This document shows, in pieces, positions 24,907 to 33,537 of a DNA stretch of 53,704 bases. The position numbers and the translations under genes are program-made. The stretch lies in contig DKVK01000024.1 in assembly GCA_002491165.1 (NCBI GenBank), forward strand, positions 43,194 through 96,897, read 5' to 3'. Numbering within the stretch: the stretch's first letter is position 1; the number at the start of each line of letters is the position of its first letter. Origin of the DNA: Porphyromonadaceae bacterium UBA7180. GTDB lineage: Bacteria; Bacteroidota; Bacteroidia; Bacteroidales; Muribaculaceae. The notes beneath the pieces were generated by a model that ran no database searches, was not told the origin of the DNA, and worked only from the letters and a program-made list of their open reading frames with translations.

Positions 24907-25458
24907 ATGAAAAAGTTTTATCTCACGGTAGCCACCGTGCTCATGGTAGGGGCGTCGCTGACATTCAGCTCCTGCATCGGTAGCTTCGGACTAACTAACC
25001 GCGTGTTGAGCTGGAACAACCAGGTCGGCTCCAAATTCGTGAACGAACTGGTGTTCTTCGCCTTCTGGGTGCTTCCGGTCTACGAGGTGACCTCGATAGC
25101 CGACCTCCTGGTACTCAACTCCATAGAGTTCTGGAGCGGCAGCAACCCGCTGTCGGCCTCCACCAAGACCATCGACACCGAGCAGGGCCGCTATCTGGTG
25201 GACTGCGACGGCAAGGGGTACACCATCACCTTCGAGCCTACCGGCCAGCAGACTCGCCTCGACTTCTGCGAAGAGACACAGACATGGTCGGTAAACGTCG
25301 GCGGCGAGCAGTATCCCTTCATGACAATGCTCGACGACAGCCATGTGCGCATGATTACTCCCGAGGGTGATTTCCGCACCGTTACGCTCGACTCGCGCGG
25401 CGTGATGGCTTACGGCGAGATGGTGCGTCAGAACACTCCGCTCTTCGCCCACCGTTGA
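24907..25458 (+). CDS. DUF3332 family lipoprotein
   Basis: A 183-residue predicted lipoprotein: the signal peptide ends SLTFSSCIGSFGLTNRV, with Cys23 as the lipidation site. A hydrophobic segment (NELVFFAFWVLPVYEVTSIA) follows, then a beta-rich domain. The layout agrees with DUF3332 proteins of Bacteroidales, whose function I do not know. It lies alone between mltF and the YtxH genes. Confidence 0.75.
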   Translation: MKKFYLTVATVLMVGASLTFSSCIGSFGLTNRVLSWNNQVGSKFVNELVFFAFWVLPVYEVTSIADLLVLNSIEFWSGSNPLSASTKTIDTEQGRYLVDCDGKGYTITFEPTGQQTRLDFCEETQTWSVNVGGEQYPFMTMLDDSHVRMITPEGDFRTVTLDSRGVMAYGEMVRQNTPLFAHR

Positions 25459-25584
25459 TGTAGCGGCCCGCTAAAATGCGATCCGAGTAAACAAAAACGG
25501 CCGAACAGCGTTATTTAAGACAGGGAGAGTAAATGTGCTCTTCACGATAAAAAGTAAAACCAGTAAACTTTAATAATAAAGAAT

Positions 25585-25779
25585 ATGAAACCCATTCATG
25601 TAATTTCCGCAATCATCGGTGGCGCCATCGCCGGCGCAGCCGTAGGACTCCTTCTTGCTCCCGAAAAAGGAGAAGACACCCGCTCACGCATCGTCAAGCT
25701 CCTGAAGGAGAAAGGCATCTGCCTGAAACGTAACAAAATGGAAGAACTCGTTGACGAAATTGAAGAATCACTCGACTGA
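25585..25779 (+). CDS. YtxH domain small membrane protein 1
   Basis: A 64-residue protein with one glycine/alanine-rich membrane helix (AIIGGAIAGAAVGLLLAPEK) and a charged cytosolic helix, the YtxH (gas-vesicle-like) pattern ending in APEKGEDTR. Its role in the family is usually tied to stress. A paralogue with the same plan begins 28 bases downstream, so the pair came from tandem duplication and is probably co-transcribed. Confidence 0.8.
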   Translation: MKPIHVISAIIGGAIAGAAVGLLLAPEKGEDTRSRIVKLLKEKGICLKRNKMEELVDEIEESLD

Positions 25780-25807
25780 AAACAATAACCGTTAAAACCG
25801 AAGGACA

Positions 25808-26005
25808 ATGAAAAAAGGACTGTATCTTCTGTATGCCTTCCTCGGCGGAGCAATAGTAGGAGCGGGCGCCGCATTGCTGTTCGCTCCCGAAAAGGGTGAG
25901 GACGTGCGCAAACGTATCTGCAAAATCCTGAAACGCCGTGGCATAAACATCTCCGACGCCGAGGTTGACGCTCTCGTGGCAGAACTCTCGGGCGACGCCA
26001 AATGA
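25808..26005 (+). CDS. YtxH domain small membrane protein 2
   Basis: A 65-residue paralogue of the preceding gene: the membrane helix GGAIVGAGAALLFAPEKGED and the C-terminal helix with VDALVAELSG correspond position by position, although overall identity is moderate. A stretch rich in inverted repeats follows before the holin-family gene. Confidence 0.8.
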   Translation: MKKGLYLLYAFLGGAIVGAGAALLFAPEKGEDVRKRICKILKRRGINISDAEVDALVAELSGDAK

Positions 26006-26009
26006 ATGA

Positions 26010-26140
26010 CACTGCCCGCAAAGTTGCCGTCCTCCGGAGGTCATAAACCCTGACCGCGGGGAAGGCGCCGAGCCGGAAAAACTGTTCCGGAAAGCCCGGA
26101 AGGCAACAAACGGATAACCCTCATATAGAAGGGCGGCACA
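26010..26140 (+). ncRNA. Candidate structured RNA between YtxH and holin-family genes
   Basis: Within 130 bases several exact stems nest. GTTGCC (26023-26028) pairs with GGCAAC (26102-26107); inside it GGTCA (26039) pairs with TGACC (26051), and CCGGAA (26073) pairs with TTCCGG (26085). CCCT/AGGG (26118-26133) follows, and CTGCCC (26012) can pair with GGGCGG (26131) with one wobble. There is no open reading frame of note. I do not recognise an Rfam family; it is not an obvious SRP, RNase P or tmRNA. It may equally be a leader or terminator region. Confidence 0.35.
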
Positions 26141-26246
26141 GGATGAACCTATCTTCACTCTGCGTCGCCCTTGTCTGTATTTCCAACTTCACGGGGGAGC
26201 GTGTCTCTACGTTCGGGCTCCGCTTCGTGTAAATTACATCATTGTT

Positions 26247-26597
26247 ATGAAAGAAAAATTGTCTGATGAAATACGCGACATCATAGCGCAGGTAAAGCAG
26301 TGGATAAGCTGCGAGGCGGAATACGCCAAGCTGACGCTGGCCGAGAAGCTGACCATCTTCCTGGGCACCATCGGACTGGCGGCCATCCTCTTCCTGCTGG
26401 TCATGATAGCGCTTATTATCTTTTCGCTGTGCCTGGTGGGCGTGTTCGCACCGCTGGTGGGCACCACCCTTGCCTATCTCTGCACCGGAGGAGTGTTCCT
26501 CGTGCTCGCCATAATAGTGGCGCTTCTGCGCAAACCGCTTATATTCAATCCCTTGGCACGGATGCTTACCAAACTTTTAATCAATAAGGAGGCTTGA
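26247..26597 (+). CDS. Phage holin superfamily (YqjE-like) membrane protein
   Basis: A 116-residue protein with two strong membrane helices (about 38-62 and 66-92) after an amphipathic N-terminal helix (SDEIRDIIAQVKQWISCEAE). The pattern agrees with the Actinobacterial-type holin III / YqjE family, which in most bacteria is a chromosomal membrane protein and not a phage lysis factor. Its stop overlaps the ribosome-binding region of the next gene, so the two are translationally linked. With the YtxH pair it recalls the enterobacterial yqjD-yqjE arrangement. Confidence 0.75.
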   Translation: MKEKLSDEIRDIIAQVKQWISCEAEYAKLTLAEKLTIFLGTIGLAAILFLLVMIALIIFSLCLVGVFAPLVGTTLAYLCTGGVFLVLAIIVALLRKPLIFNPLARMLTKLLINKEA

Positions 26598-26599
26598 CC

Positions 26600-26935
26600 A
26601 TGGCTGAACAGGATATGATATTTGCCGAGAGCGAAGAACTCGAAGTCAGCAACAAAGCTGAGTTTAAAGGCTATACGCTCAGCGAGATACGGTACCAGCG
26701 CGCCCTCTACGCGCTGAAACGCGAATATGCCAAGGAGAAGGCGCTCCGCGGCGTGAACAACCTGCGCCGACGCTCCATCTTCGGCCGTTCAAAAAACTCA
26801 GGTTTGCCTTCCAAACTCCCGGGAATGCTACAGAAAGCTGTGGCAGGGCTCTCGTATGCCGACTACTTCATGTTAGGCATTTCGGCCTTCTCTACGGTGA
26901 GGAAAGCCCTCTCCCTCTTCAAACGTAAAAAGTAA
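26600..26935 (+). CDS. Small basic protein, partner of the holin-family gene
   Basis: A 111-residue protein of unknown function. The N-terminal half is acidic then helical (TLSEIRYQRALYALKREYAK), the middle is basic (NNLRRRSIFGRSKN) and a weak hydrophobic helix (LSYADYFMLGISAFSTV) comes before a lysine-rich end. The ATG at 26600 is preferred over a TTG at 26594 because a full AAGGAGG sits at 26586-26592 with the right spacing, an unusually strong Shine-Dalgarno for this phylum. It is probably a membrane-associated partner of the preceding protein. Confidence 0.65.
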   Translation: MAEQDMIFAESEELEVSNKAEFKGYTLSEIRYQRALYALKREYAKEKALRGVNNLRRRSIFGRSKNSGLPSKLPGMLQKAVAGLSYADYFMLGISAFSTVRKALSLFKRKK

Positions 26936-26968
26936 AACCCTCCCATCCAAACCCTTATCAGCAACTTA

Positions 26969-27808
26969 ATGAACTACATAGCATTGCGGGTGGACTGCGA
27001 CCCCTGTAGCGCCGACATCACCGACCTTGCCGCCGATGCCCTCGCGCCCCTCGGATACGAATCGTTCGAGGCGGACGACCGCGGCCTGACGGCATACGTC
27101 CCTGAAAACAAATTCAGCGAAGACGACGTCCGCGCCGCCTTAGACGACTTTCCCATTCCAACCTCCTTCACCCTCTCTCACTCCGAAATCGAGACTCAGG
27201 ACTGGAACAAGGAGTGGGAGCAGAACGAGTTCAAGCCTATTCTGATAGGCGGGGAGTGCCTCATCCATTCCACTCGCCACACTGATCTGCCGGAGGCGCG
27301 CATCCGTGTAGAGATAAACCCGAGGATGGCATTCGGCACCGGCCATCATTTCACCACGTCGCTCATAGTGCGCCGTCTGCTCGGAACAGACTTGCAGGGC
27401 AAGCGCGTCATAGACATGGGCACCGGAACCGGGATACTGGCCATCCTTGCGCTCAAACTCGGCGCATCTTCCGCCACGGGAATAGAGATAGACCGCATGG
27501 CATACGAGAATGCGATGGAGAACGGGAAGCTCAACGACAGCATGGCCTGCTTCATCCACGGCGACGCTTCGGCTCTCGACGGCCTCGCGCCGGCGGACCT
27601 TTTCATAGCCAACATAAACCGCAACATCCTGCTTGCCGACATGGCGCTCTATGCCGCGGCATTGAAACGCGGCGGCACGATGCTGCTCAGCGGCTTCTAC
27701 AGCCGGGACGTGCCGATGCTCGCAGAAGAAGCCGCAAAGCTTGGCCTATCAGTACAAAACGCAGAATCGGACAACGACTGGACACTGCTGGCACTCCGCA
27801 AAAACTGA
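26969..27808 (+). CDS. prmA: Ribosomal protein L11 methyltransferase
   Basis: An S-adenosylmethionine methyltransferase of 279 residues modifying L11. The catalytic domain has RMAFGTGHHFTTSL, motif I in DMGTGTGILAI and motif IV in FIANINRNILL. The N-terminal substrate-recognition domain contains DWNKEWEQNEFKPI. Size and motif order are normal for PrmA. It starts 33 bases after the small basic protein gene and is followed 33 bases later by a glycosyltransferase gene. Confidence 0.93.
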   Translation: MNYIALRVDCDPCSADITDLAADALAPLGYESFEADDRGLTAYVPENKFSEDDVRAALDDFPIPTSFTLSHSEIETQDWNKEWEQNEFKPILIGGECLIHSTRHTDLPEARIRVEINPRMAFGTGHHFTTSLIVRRLLGTDLQGKRVIDMGTGTGILAILALKLGASSATGIEIDRMAYENAMENGKLNDSMACFIHGDASALDGLAPADLFIANINRNILLADMALYAAALKRGGTMLLSGFYSRDVPMLAEEAAKLGLSVQNAESDNDWTLLALRKN

Positions 27809-27841
27809 CCCGCAATTTACGCCGCAAACCTGACAGGATTC

Positions 27842-28903
27842 ATGAAACCGGTAAAATCCATTCTCGTGATACGCTTCCGGCAAATGGGCGACATGATATT
27901 GGCTACGGCCATGATAAACGCCCTGAAGGAGACTTATCCGGAGGCTACTGTGGACGTTGTGCTGAACGAGCGCATCGCCCCGCTTTTCCAACACCACAAA
28001 AGCATTGACAACATATTGGCCTTCAGCGATGACGAGCGTCACAATTTCCTGCAGTACCTTACGAAGGTGTGGAAGGTAGTCCACGCAAAGCATTACGATG
28101 TCATCATAGACATGCGCTCCACGGTCAATACGCTTCCCTTCACTTTGTTCAGCCTCGGCTCCAGATACAGGATGGGGATAAGGAAACCCTACACGCCGTT
28201 GCTGTTCAACCACCGAGTGGGCGGTTGCAAGAGCGACGAGTCGATGCTCGACCATAACTTCAAGCTCATACAGCCGTTGCTTCCCGACAACGGGAAGAGG
28301 ACCGTCCACAGCAAGTTCACCATAGACATCACGGAAGCGGAGAAGGATGAGTTTGCCAAGCAGATGGCTGAAAAGGGGATTGACTTCACACGGCCGATAA
28401 TGATAGCCGGCGTCACCGCGAAACTGCCGGAGAAGACATGGGACAAACGGCGCATGGCCGAGACGCTACGTCTGTTTCATAAAGAGTTTCCCGATTGCCA
28501 GATCATATTCAACTATGCGCCGGGCAGAGAGGAAGAGAACGCGCTGGAAATCCACCGGATGCTGGATACCGACAAGGACATCCTTATAGACATACAGGCC
28601 AAAAGCCCCCGTGAGCTTGCGGCGATGGCATCGCTCTCCACCTTCTATTTCGGCAACGAGGGGGGAGCGCGTCATATCGTGCAGGCCATGGGGAAGCCGT
28701 CGTTCGTGATATGTTCCCCAATGGCAAGCAAGAAAACGTGGCTCCCGGAGGATGAAAAAATACCGACCGAGGGAATTTCCCCGGCCGACATAATAGCGGC
28801 CGACCGGTTGCCGGAGATGGACGCCGCGGCCCGTTATGACGCCATTACCGTGGAGAGGGTGTGGCAACGTTTACTTCCGTTCTGCAAGAAGCTTGGTATA
28901 TAG
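27842..28903 (+). CDS. Glycosyltransferase family 9 (heptosyltransferase-like)
   Basis: A 353-residue cytosolic or membrane-peripheral GT-B transferase of the LPS heptosyltransferase kind. The N terminus ILVIRFRQMGDMILATAMIN is the GT9 acceptor-domain signature, and STFYFGNEGGARHIVQAMG near 28640 is the nucleotide-sugar site. It probably adds a core or O-antigen sugar to lipopolysaccharide. Its last 33 bases overlap the 3' end of the convergent glycosyltransferase gene on the other strand. Confidence 0.88.
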   Translation: MKPVKSILVIRFRQMGDMILATAMINALKETYPEATVDVVLNERIAPLFQHHKSIDNILAFSDDERHNFLQYLTKVWKVVHAKHYDVIIDMRSTVNTLPFTLFSLGSRYRMGIRKPYTPLLFNHRVGGCKSDESMLDHNFKLIQPLLPDNGKRTVHSKFTIDITEAEKDEFAKQMAEKGIDFTRPIMIAGVTAKLPEKTWDKRRMAETLRLFHKEFPDCQIIFNYAPGREEENALEIHRMLDTDKDILIDIQAKSPRELAAMASLSTFYFGNEGGARHIVQAMGKPSFVICSPMASKKTWLPEDEKIPTEGISPADIIAADRLPEMDAAARYDAITVERVWQRLLPFCKKLGI

Positions 28904-29929
28904 CGCTATGTACTGCCGGGTATATTCGTCGTAGTTGAACTTGCGGCTGTAATCATAGGCCGCCTGCGCCTCGGGGCTGTCTCGGTGCCAGTGGGATATG
29001 CCGTCGGCCACCACCTCCGCCATGCTCTCCGGATTGTAGTCGTCCCAATATGAGGCGTGTTCGGAGCATACCTCCGGCAGGCTGCTGTAGCGCGACGAGA
29101 ACACCTTGCAGCGCATACGCATTGCCTCCAGGACGGGAATGCCGAATCCTTCCAGACGGCTCGGGAACAGGAACGCGCACGCATTGGCGAACATCCAGTT
29201 TTTCTCTTCGTCGGTTATTATTCCAGTCAGCTCCACACGGCCGCATCCCCCGGTCTCTATCACTTTCCGCAAATCCTTGCTATAGCTGAAATGCGAGTCG
29301 CCGCAAATGTAGAGTTTCATGTCAGGAAAATACTTCATTATGGGCACGAGAGTGTGGAAATTCTTCTTTTCCCTGATTTGGCCGATGGTAAAGAAAAACT
29401 TCTCGCCGTCGGCTATGAAAGCGGGCTTCCTCTGCGCCTGGCGCTCTATGTCCTGTATGCCGTTATAGATGACCTGCAGTCCCTTCCCCTTCGGATTTAG
29501 GTGTTCAACTACATCATCGCGGACATAATTAGAAATGCAGGTGATATAATCGGCACGGGCGGCGAGCCATTTGGTGCGGAAGATGTGTTTTATGCGGTGT
29601 ACCCCTTTCTTCTCTTTCAGATAGTTGAGGTCATGGATGGTGAGGAGCGATATTATGCCGCCGCCTCTCATGCCGAGAGATAATTGCTGGTCGGTGGCAT
29701 GCCAAAGGTCAATCTTCCCCCGCCATTTCTTCAGTTCCGCATTCTTGTTCTCGGTGGAGACGTAGTCTATATTGTCGCCGAACGTGCCGACAAACTTTTT
29801 GGGAACAATAAAAATAAAATGGATGCCCGGCACATTGGCGGAGGCGAGGCGCGGAGCGAAGTTACGGCAAATCTCGCCGAAACCGCACATCGCGCCCAAT
29901 TTCGAGAAGTCAACTATTACATTCTTCAT
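28871..29929 (-). CDS. Glycosyltransferase family 4 (GT-B)
   Basis: A 352-residue GT-B transferase. The C-terminal domain carries FLFPSRLEGFGIPVLEAMRM, the usual EX7E donor site, preceded by FTIGQIREKKNFHTLVPIM. The N-terminal part has GFGEICRNFAPRL. The start at 29929 is preferred to one at 30073 because the extra 48 residues would run through the promoter and look unlike protein. It is monocistronic with the promoter at 29989-30019 and converges on the GT9 gene with a 33-base overlap. The acceptor is unknown; an envelope glycan is likely. Confidence 0.88.
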   Translation of the reverse strand: MKNVIVDFSKLGAMCGFGEICRNFAPRLASANVPGIHFIFIVPKKFVGTFGDNIDYVSTENKNAELKKWRGKIDLWHATDQQLSLGMRGGGIISLLTIHDLNYLKEKKGVHRIKHIFRTKWLAARADYITCISNYVRDDVVEHLNPKGKGLQVIYNGIQDIERQAQRKPAFIADGEKFFFTIGQIREKKNFHTLVPIMKYFPDMKLYICGDSHFSYSKDLRKVIETGGCGRVELTGIITDEEKNWMFANACAFLFPSRLEGFGIPVLEAMRMRCKVFSSRYSSLPEVCSEHASYWDDYNPESMAEVVADGISHWHRDSPEAQAAYDYSRKFNYDEYTRQYIALYTKLLAERK

Positions 29930-29988
29930 ACATCTGAAAGCCAATAACTTATGAGGGTTAAAGATGGAACAGGCGAAAATCGCCTTCA

Positions 29989-30019
29989 CAAAGTTAGCAA
30001 ATAAAATCGGTCTGCGCAA
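29989..30019 (-). promoter_or_regulatory. Promoter of the GT4 gene
   Basis: Minus-strand TTG (30017-30019) and TAACTTTG (29989-29996) are spaced by 20 bases. The start codon is 60 bases further. This supports the shorter start at 29929. Confidence 0.75.
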
Positions 30020-30133
30020 GAATCCGGCCACAATGTGGCAAAGAAGAATGTGGGCGGAAGGGATTATGTGCAATTTTTTGTAATTTTAATAAAAATTAAC
30101 ACTTCGGGGAGGGGTAACGCGGATTTTTATTAC

Positions 30134-30141
30134 TATCTTTG
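30134..30141 (+). promoter_or_regulatory. -7 element upstream of the large lipoprotein gene
   Basis: TATCTTTG fits TAnnTTTG. No TTG is seen at the expected distance upstream. The leader to the start codon would be about 165 bases, and the 30030-30308 stretch is AT-rich with no gene. Confidence 0.5.
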
Positions 30142-30308
30142 CAACCGGAATGAGTCGCTAGTTGCAATCAGTTCTGTAACGAAGACCTCCGGTGGTATCC
30201 GTTTTCCACAATACGGTTGCCGCAATTCTGATATTTTCCTGTAAAATACCCGTAATATGACATAAAGTAATTTAATTTCCATATTTTTATTATTTAATCC
30301 ACAAACAC

Positions 30309-32642
30309 ATGAAGAATCTTTTGATTTCTGCAATGGCCATAGCCTGCGTAGGCTTGGTCCTCACATCCTGCTCTTCCGACGAGCCTCTTAATGGCGGTGA
30401 CGGTAGCGGCAAGATTACCTTCACGGCACAGCTTCCCGCCGAACTCGGCTCGCGTGCCTTCGGCGACGGCACTACTGCCAACACCCTTTCTTATTACGTC
30501 TACAAACATGGCGACAAGACCGTACTGATGACCGGCTCAACCGACATCAATCTATCGGCAACAGTACCTCTCGAGCTGGTGAACGGCGAAACATACGATG
30601 TAGTATTCCTGGCGCAATCTTCAAGCGCTCCGGAGGGTCTTTACTCTTACGCTTCGGACACCCAGAACTTTACCGTAGACTACACCAAGGCCGTTCAGAA
30701 CAACGAGAACTGCGATGCGTTCTATGCTGTGAAGACAGTGACGGTGGCCGGCGGCACAACCGAAGAGGTGGACCTCTACCGTCCCTTCGCTCAGGTGAAC
30801 TTCGGCACGGACGATGCCACGCAGAAAGTCGTCACCTCCGCCTACGGCGAGAACCTCGCCCGGCTCAAAACCACACTCTACATGAAGGCCGATATGCCTA
30901 ACGTCCTCAACCTCGTTAGCGGCGAACTCAGCGGCAACTCCACAGTCAACTTCACAGCAGCCGGAGTTCCCTCGCAGACCGAATTCCCCGCAGGCCCCAA
31001 TCCGATGGACGGCTACCGTTATCTCTCGATGAACTATGTGCTGGCTTCCGCCAACGAGAATGATGTCAACGACCTGACTTTCACCGTAATGCGTGGTGAG
31101 GAAGTGATGAACACCATCAGCGTGCCCAACGCCCCTATGCGTGCCAACTATCAGACCAACATCTACGGTTCACTGCTGACCTCCAGCACTGACTTCACCG
31201 TCACCATCCAGCCCGCTTTCGCCGGAAACGCCGGCAATATCCAGTACTGGGACGGCACGGTGAAAACTCCCGTTGTAAACGAAGAAGCCAAGACCGTAAG
31301 CATCAACACCCCGGCCGAGTTCGCCGGCTTCGCGAAAATGGTCAACGACGGCAACAAGCTCGACGGTTATACAGTAACTCTTGAAAACGACATCGACCTC
31401 GCCAACCAGCCCTGGACACCGGTAGGGGGCGGTCAGGCCCAAGGTGAAGGCGGCTTCTACGGCGTATTCGACGGCAAGAACCACACCGTCTCGAACCTTA
31501 ACTGCGTAGCTACCGGCGAAAAAGCCGTGGCCGGTCTCTTCGGTAGCATTACAGGTATGGTCAAGAACGTCAACGTTGTGAACGCCAACGTCAGCAGCGA
31601 CCACTATGCAGGCGGCGTCGTGGCTTACGTCTACAAGATGCTCAACCTCAACGACGGCAAGGAGTTCGGCGTAAAGGACTGCACCGTTAACGGTGGAAAG
31701 ATAGTATCGAACTTCTATAACGGCGACAATGGCGACAAAGTAGGCGGCGTAGTAGGCGGCGTATGGCAGGGCGGCGCCACTATCTCCGGGAACAAAGCCA
31801 GCAACCTCACAGTGCAGGGCTACCGCCACGTAGGCGGTGTTATAGGCTGGATGGACTGGACAACTTCACTTCCGGCATTTAAGGTCAGCGGTAATACAGC
31901 CGACAATGTGACCATCATCCAGGATCTGGGCACAAACTACAATAACATCACCCCTTCTGACCTTATCGGAGCTGTAGTGGGTGCCACCCAAAAACATGCT
32001 CCCGGTCAGACCGCTACACCCGGTGGCGTCGGTATTTCAGGAAGCATAGCCACGAATGTTCACATCATACTGAAGAACTATACCGCCGAAGGCCCTGTTT
32101 CCATCAACGCCGGCGGATATTCCAAGAATTTTGACACCACCGGTGTCGCTTCCTTAACATTGGACAAAATGGATGTCACTTCAATCTGTCTCGGACTCCG
32201 TACTCCGGTAACCATAAGCAACTGCACCATAACCAAAGCAGCAGTGCAACCAGCCGGTTCCGACCGTTACGGAATGTTCTTTGACTGTCTGATTCCCAAC
32301 AAGGTATATAATCTCACGATTACCAACACCACAATCAAGTCGTCGTGGGGTCATGGAATTTTCATCCAGGGAAGTGCCGAAACCGCAGCTTCTGTTGCCA
32401 ACGTCATCAATATCACCGGTTGCTCTTTCAGCAACTGGGGAGAGAAAGAGAAAGAAGAGGCTGACATCACCACATCTTGCGCCTTCAAAACTATCCGTAC
32501 CGGCAACTTCGCCACGGAAGCCGCCTCGAAGGCTTGGGCTGACGCTTTCATAAAGAACAACACCTTCGACGCAGCGACGCTCGCAACCGGCCGTAAGCAT
32601 TGCGCCTTGGGCAGCGGCGACCAGCCCTCATTCTATTTCTAA
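30309..32642 (+). CDS. Large surface lipoprotein, DUF6562-like N terminus and GLUG/beta-helix C-terminal half
   Basis: A 777-residue predicted lipoprotein. The signal peptide ends GLVLTSCSSDEPLNGGDG; the acidic residues just after the cysteine resemble the surface-export signal of Bacteroidota lipoproteins. Residues about 30-310 resemble fimbrillin-like/DUF6562 domains (KITFTAQLPAELGSRAF). Residues about 340-560 have GLUG-type repeats (AGLFGSITGMVKNVNVVNAN, AGGVVAYV), and the rest looks like a right-handed beta-helix with NCT- and GCS-type turns. A surface adhesin or stalk is a reasonable inference. It has its own promoter and terminator and no chaperone or secretion partner nearby. Confidence 0.75.
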   Translation: MKNLLISAMAIACVGLVLTSCSSDEPLNGGDGSGKITFTAQLPAELGSRAFGDGTTANTLSYYVYKHGDKTVLMTGSTDINLSATVPLELVNGETYDVVFLAQSSSAPEGLYSYASDTQNFTVDYTKAVQNNENCDAFYAVKTVTVAGGTTEEVDLYRPFAQVNFGTDDATQKVVTSAYGENLARLKTTLYMKADMPNVLNLVSGELSGNSTVNFTAAGVPSQTEFPAGPNPMDGYRYLSMNYVLASANENDVNDLTFTVMRGEEVMNTISVPNAPMRANYQTNIYGSLLTSSTDFTVTIQPAFAGNAGNIQYWDGTVKTPVVNEEAKTVSINTPAEFAGFAKMVNDGNKLDGYTVTLENDIDLANQPWTPVGGGQAQGEGGFYGVFDGKNHTVSNLNCVATGEKAVAGLFGSITGMVKNVNVVNANVSSDHYAGGVVAYVYKMLNLNDGKEFGVKDCTVNGGKIVSNFYNGDNGDKVGGVVGGVWQGGATISGNKASNLTVQGYRHVGGVIGWMDWTTSLPAFKVSGNTADNVTIIQDLGTNYNNITPSDLIGAVVGATQKHAPGQTATPGGVGISGSIATNVHIILKNYTAEGPVSINAGGYSKNFDTTGVASLTLDKMDVTSICLGLRTPVTISNCTITKAAVQPAGSDRYGMFFDCLIPNKVYNLTITNTTIKSSWGHGIFIQGSAETAASVANVINITGCSFSNWGEKEKEEADITTSCAFKTIRTGNFATEAASKAWADAFIKNNTFDAATLATGRKHCALGSGDQPSFYF

Positions 32643-32668
32643 GCAGAACACTCTTTTACACTATACAG

Positions 32669-32700
32669 GAGCCGCGACAGCAATGCCGCGGCTCTTTATT
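32669..32700 (+). terminator. Terminator of the large lipoprotein gene
   Basis: GAGCCGCG (32669-32676) pairs exactly with CGCGGCTC (32687-32694), followed by TTTATT. It lies 27 bases after the stop, between convergent genes. Confidence 0.85.
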
Positions 32701-32733
32701 CGTATTGTCACGAACGAAGTTTCCGGTTCGGGA

Positions 32734-33531
32734 TTATTTGGCTTGTTTGGTTATGCCGTTGGGGGTCCAGACGGAACGGGCGGCTATGGTGCGGTTCATT
32801 ATCTCGGTGTTGCGGTCCAGATAGCTGCGGCCGTTGGTGGGATGGGAAAGGTGGTATTGCACGGCCTTGAACTTAAGGTAGCCTTTCTTCACGCCGGCGA
32901 AGTAGAGGCGGCAGGAGAGTTCGGAGTCTTCGCGGCCCCAGCCGTTTATGTCTTCGTTGTAGCCGTTGACTTTGAGCAGGTCGCTTTTCCACACCGCCAT
33001 ATTGCTGCTCCGCGCGTAGGTGATGTCCTGCGAACGCAGGTTGGAGAAGAAGAGCGGCACTATGGGGAGGCGCAGCCGGTTGGCGGCATGGCGCATCCCC
33101 GACCAGTATTTCAGGATAGGGAAGAGGGTGAGCTTGCGCGAGATTACCTCTTCGGTAAACTCCTTTTTCAGCGACACACGCGAGCCGATGATGAAGTGGC
33201 CCGGTTTTGCAGCGCTTTTATGGTCGGCCACGAAGTCGGGATGCAACATCATGTCGCCGTCTATCTGGATGATATAGTCGCCGGAAGCGCGTTTTATGGC
33301 TTTGTTGCGGATGGTCCCAACGCGGAAACCGCAGTCTTCATGCCACACGTGGATGAGCGGCACGGGGCATTTGACTGCCATTCGGCGTATCAATGCGGCG
33401 GTTTCGGGACCCGAGCCGTCGTCGGCTACCAGCACTTCGTCGGGCATTTCGGTCTGCGCCAATACGGTGAGGAGCACCAGTTCGAGGCGGTCGGGGGAAT
33501 TGTAAGTGGTGATGATGAGAGAAGTCTTCAT
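32734..33531 (-). CDS. Glycosyltransferase family 2
   Basis: A 265-residue GT-A transferase. The start TSLIITTYNSPDRLELVLLT is the GT2 nucleotide-binding region, IQIDGDMMLHPDF holds the DxD metal site, and WGREDSELSCRLYFAGVK is the galactosyltransferase-like acceptor part with the ED pair. It follows feoAB by only 6 bases on the same strand, so the two are probably cotranscribed although no functional link to iron is apparent. Envelope sugar transfer is the likely job. Confidence 0.88.
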   Translation of the reverse strand: MKTSLIITTYNSPDRLELVLLTVLAQTEMPDEVLVADDGSGPETAALIRRMAVKCPVPLIHVWHEDCGFRVGTIRNKAIKRASGDYIIQIDGDMMLHPDFVADHKSAAKPGHFIIGSRVSLKKEFTEEVISRKLTLFPILKYWSGMRHAANRLRLPIVPLFFSNLRSQDITYARSSNMAVWKSDLLKVNGYNEDINGWGREDSELSCRLYFAGVKKGYLKFKAVQYHLSHPTNGRSYLDRNTEIMNRTIAARSVWTPNGITKQAK

Positions 33532-33537
33532 GTCGTT

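Noticed and set aside
26010..26140. SRP, RNase P or tmRNA gene
   Set aside because: The stems are real but the conserved SRP loop, the RNase P core segments and a tRNA-like tmRNA end are not present, so it is listed only as an unknown candidate.
26247..26597. Phage remnant because of the holin-family name
   Set aside because: No other phage gene is near, and this family is mostly a chromosomal YqjE-like membrane protein.
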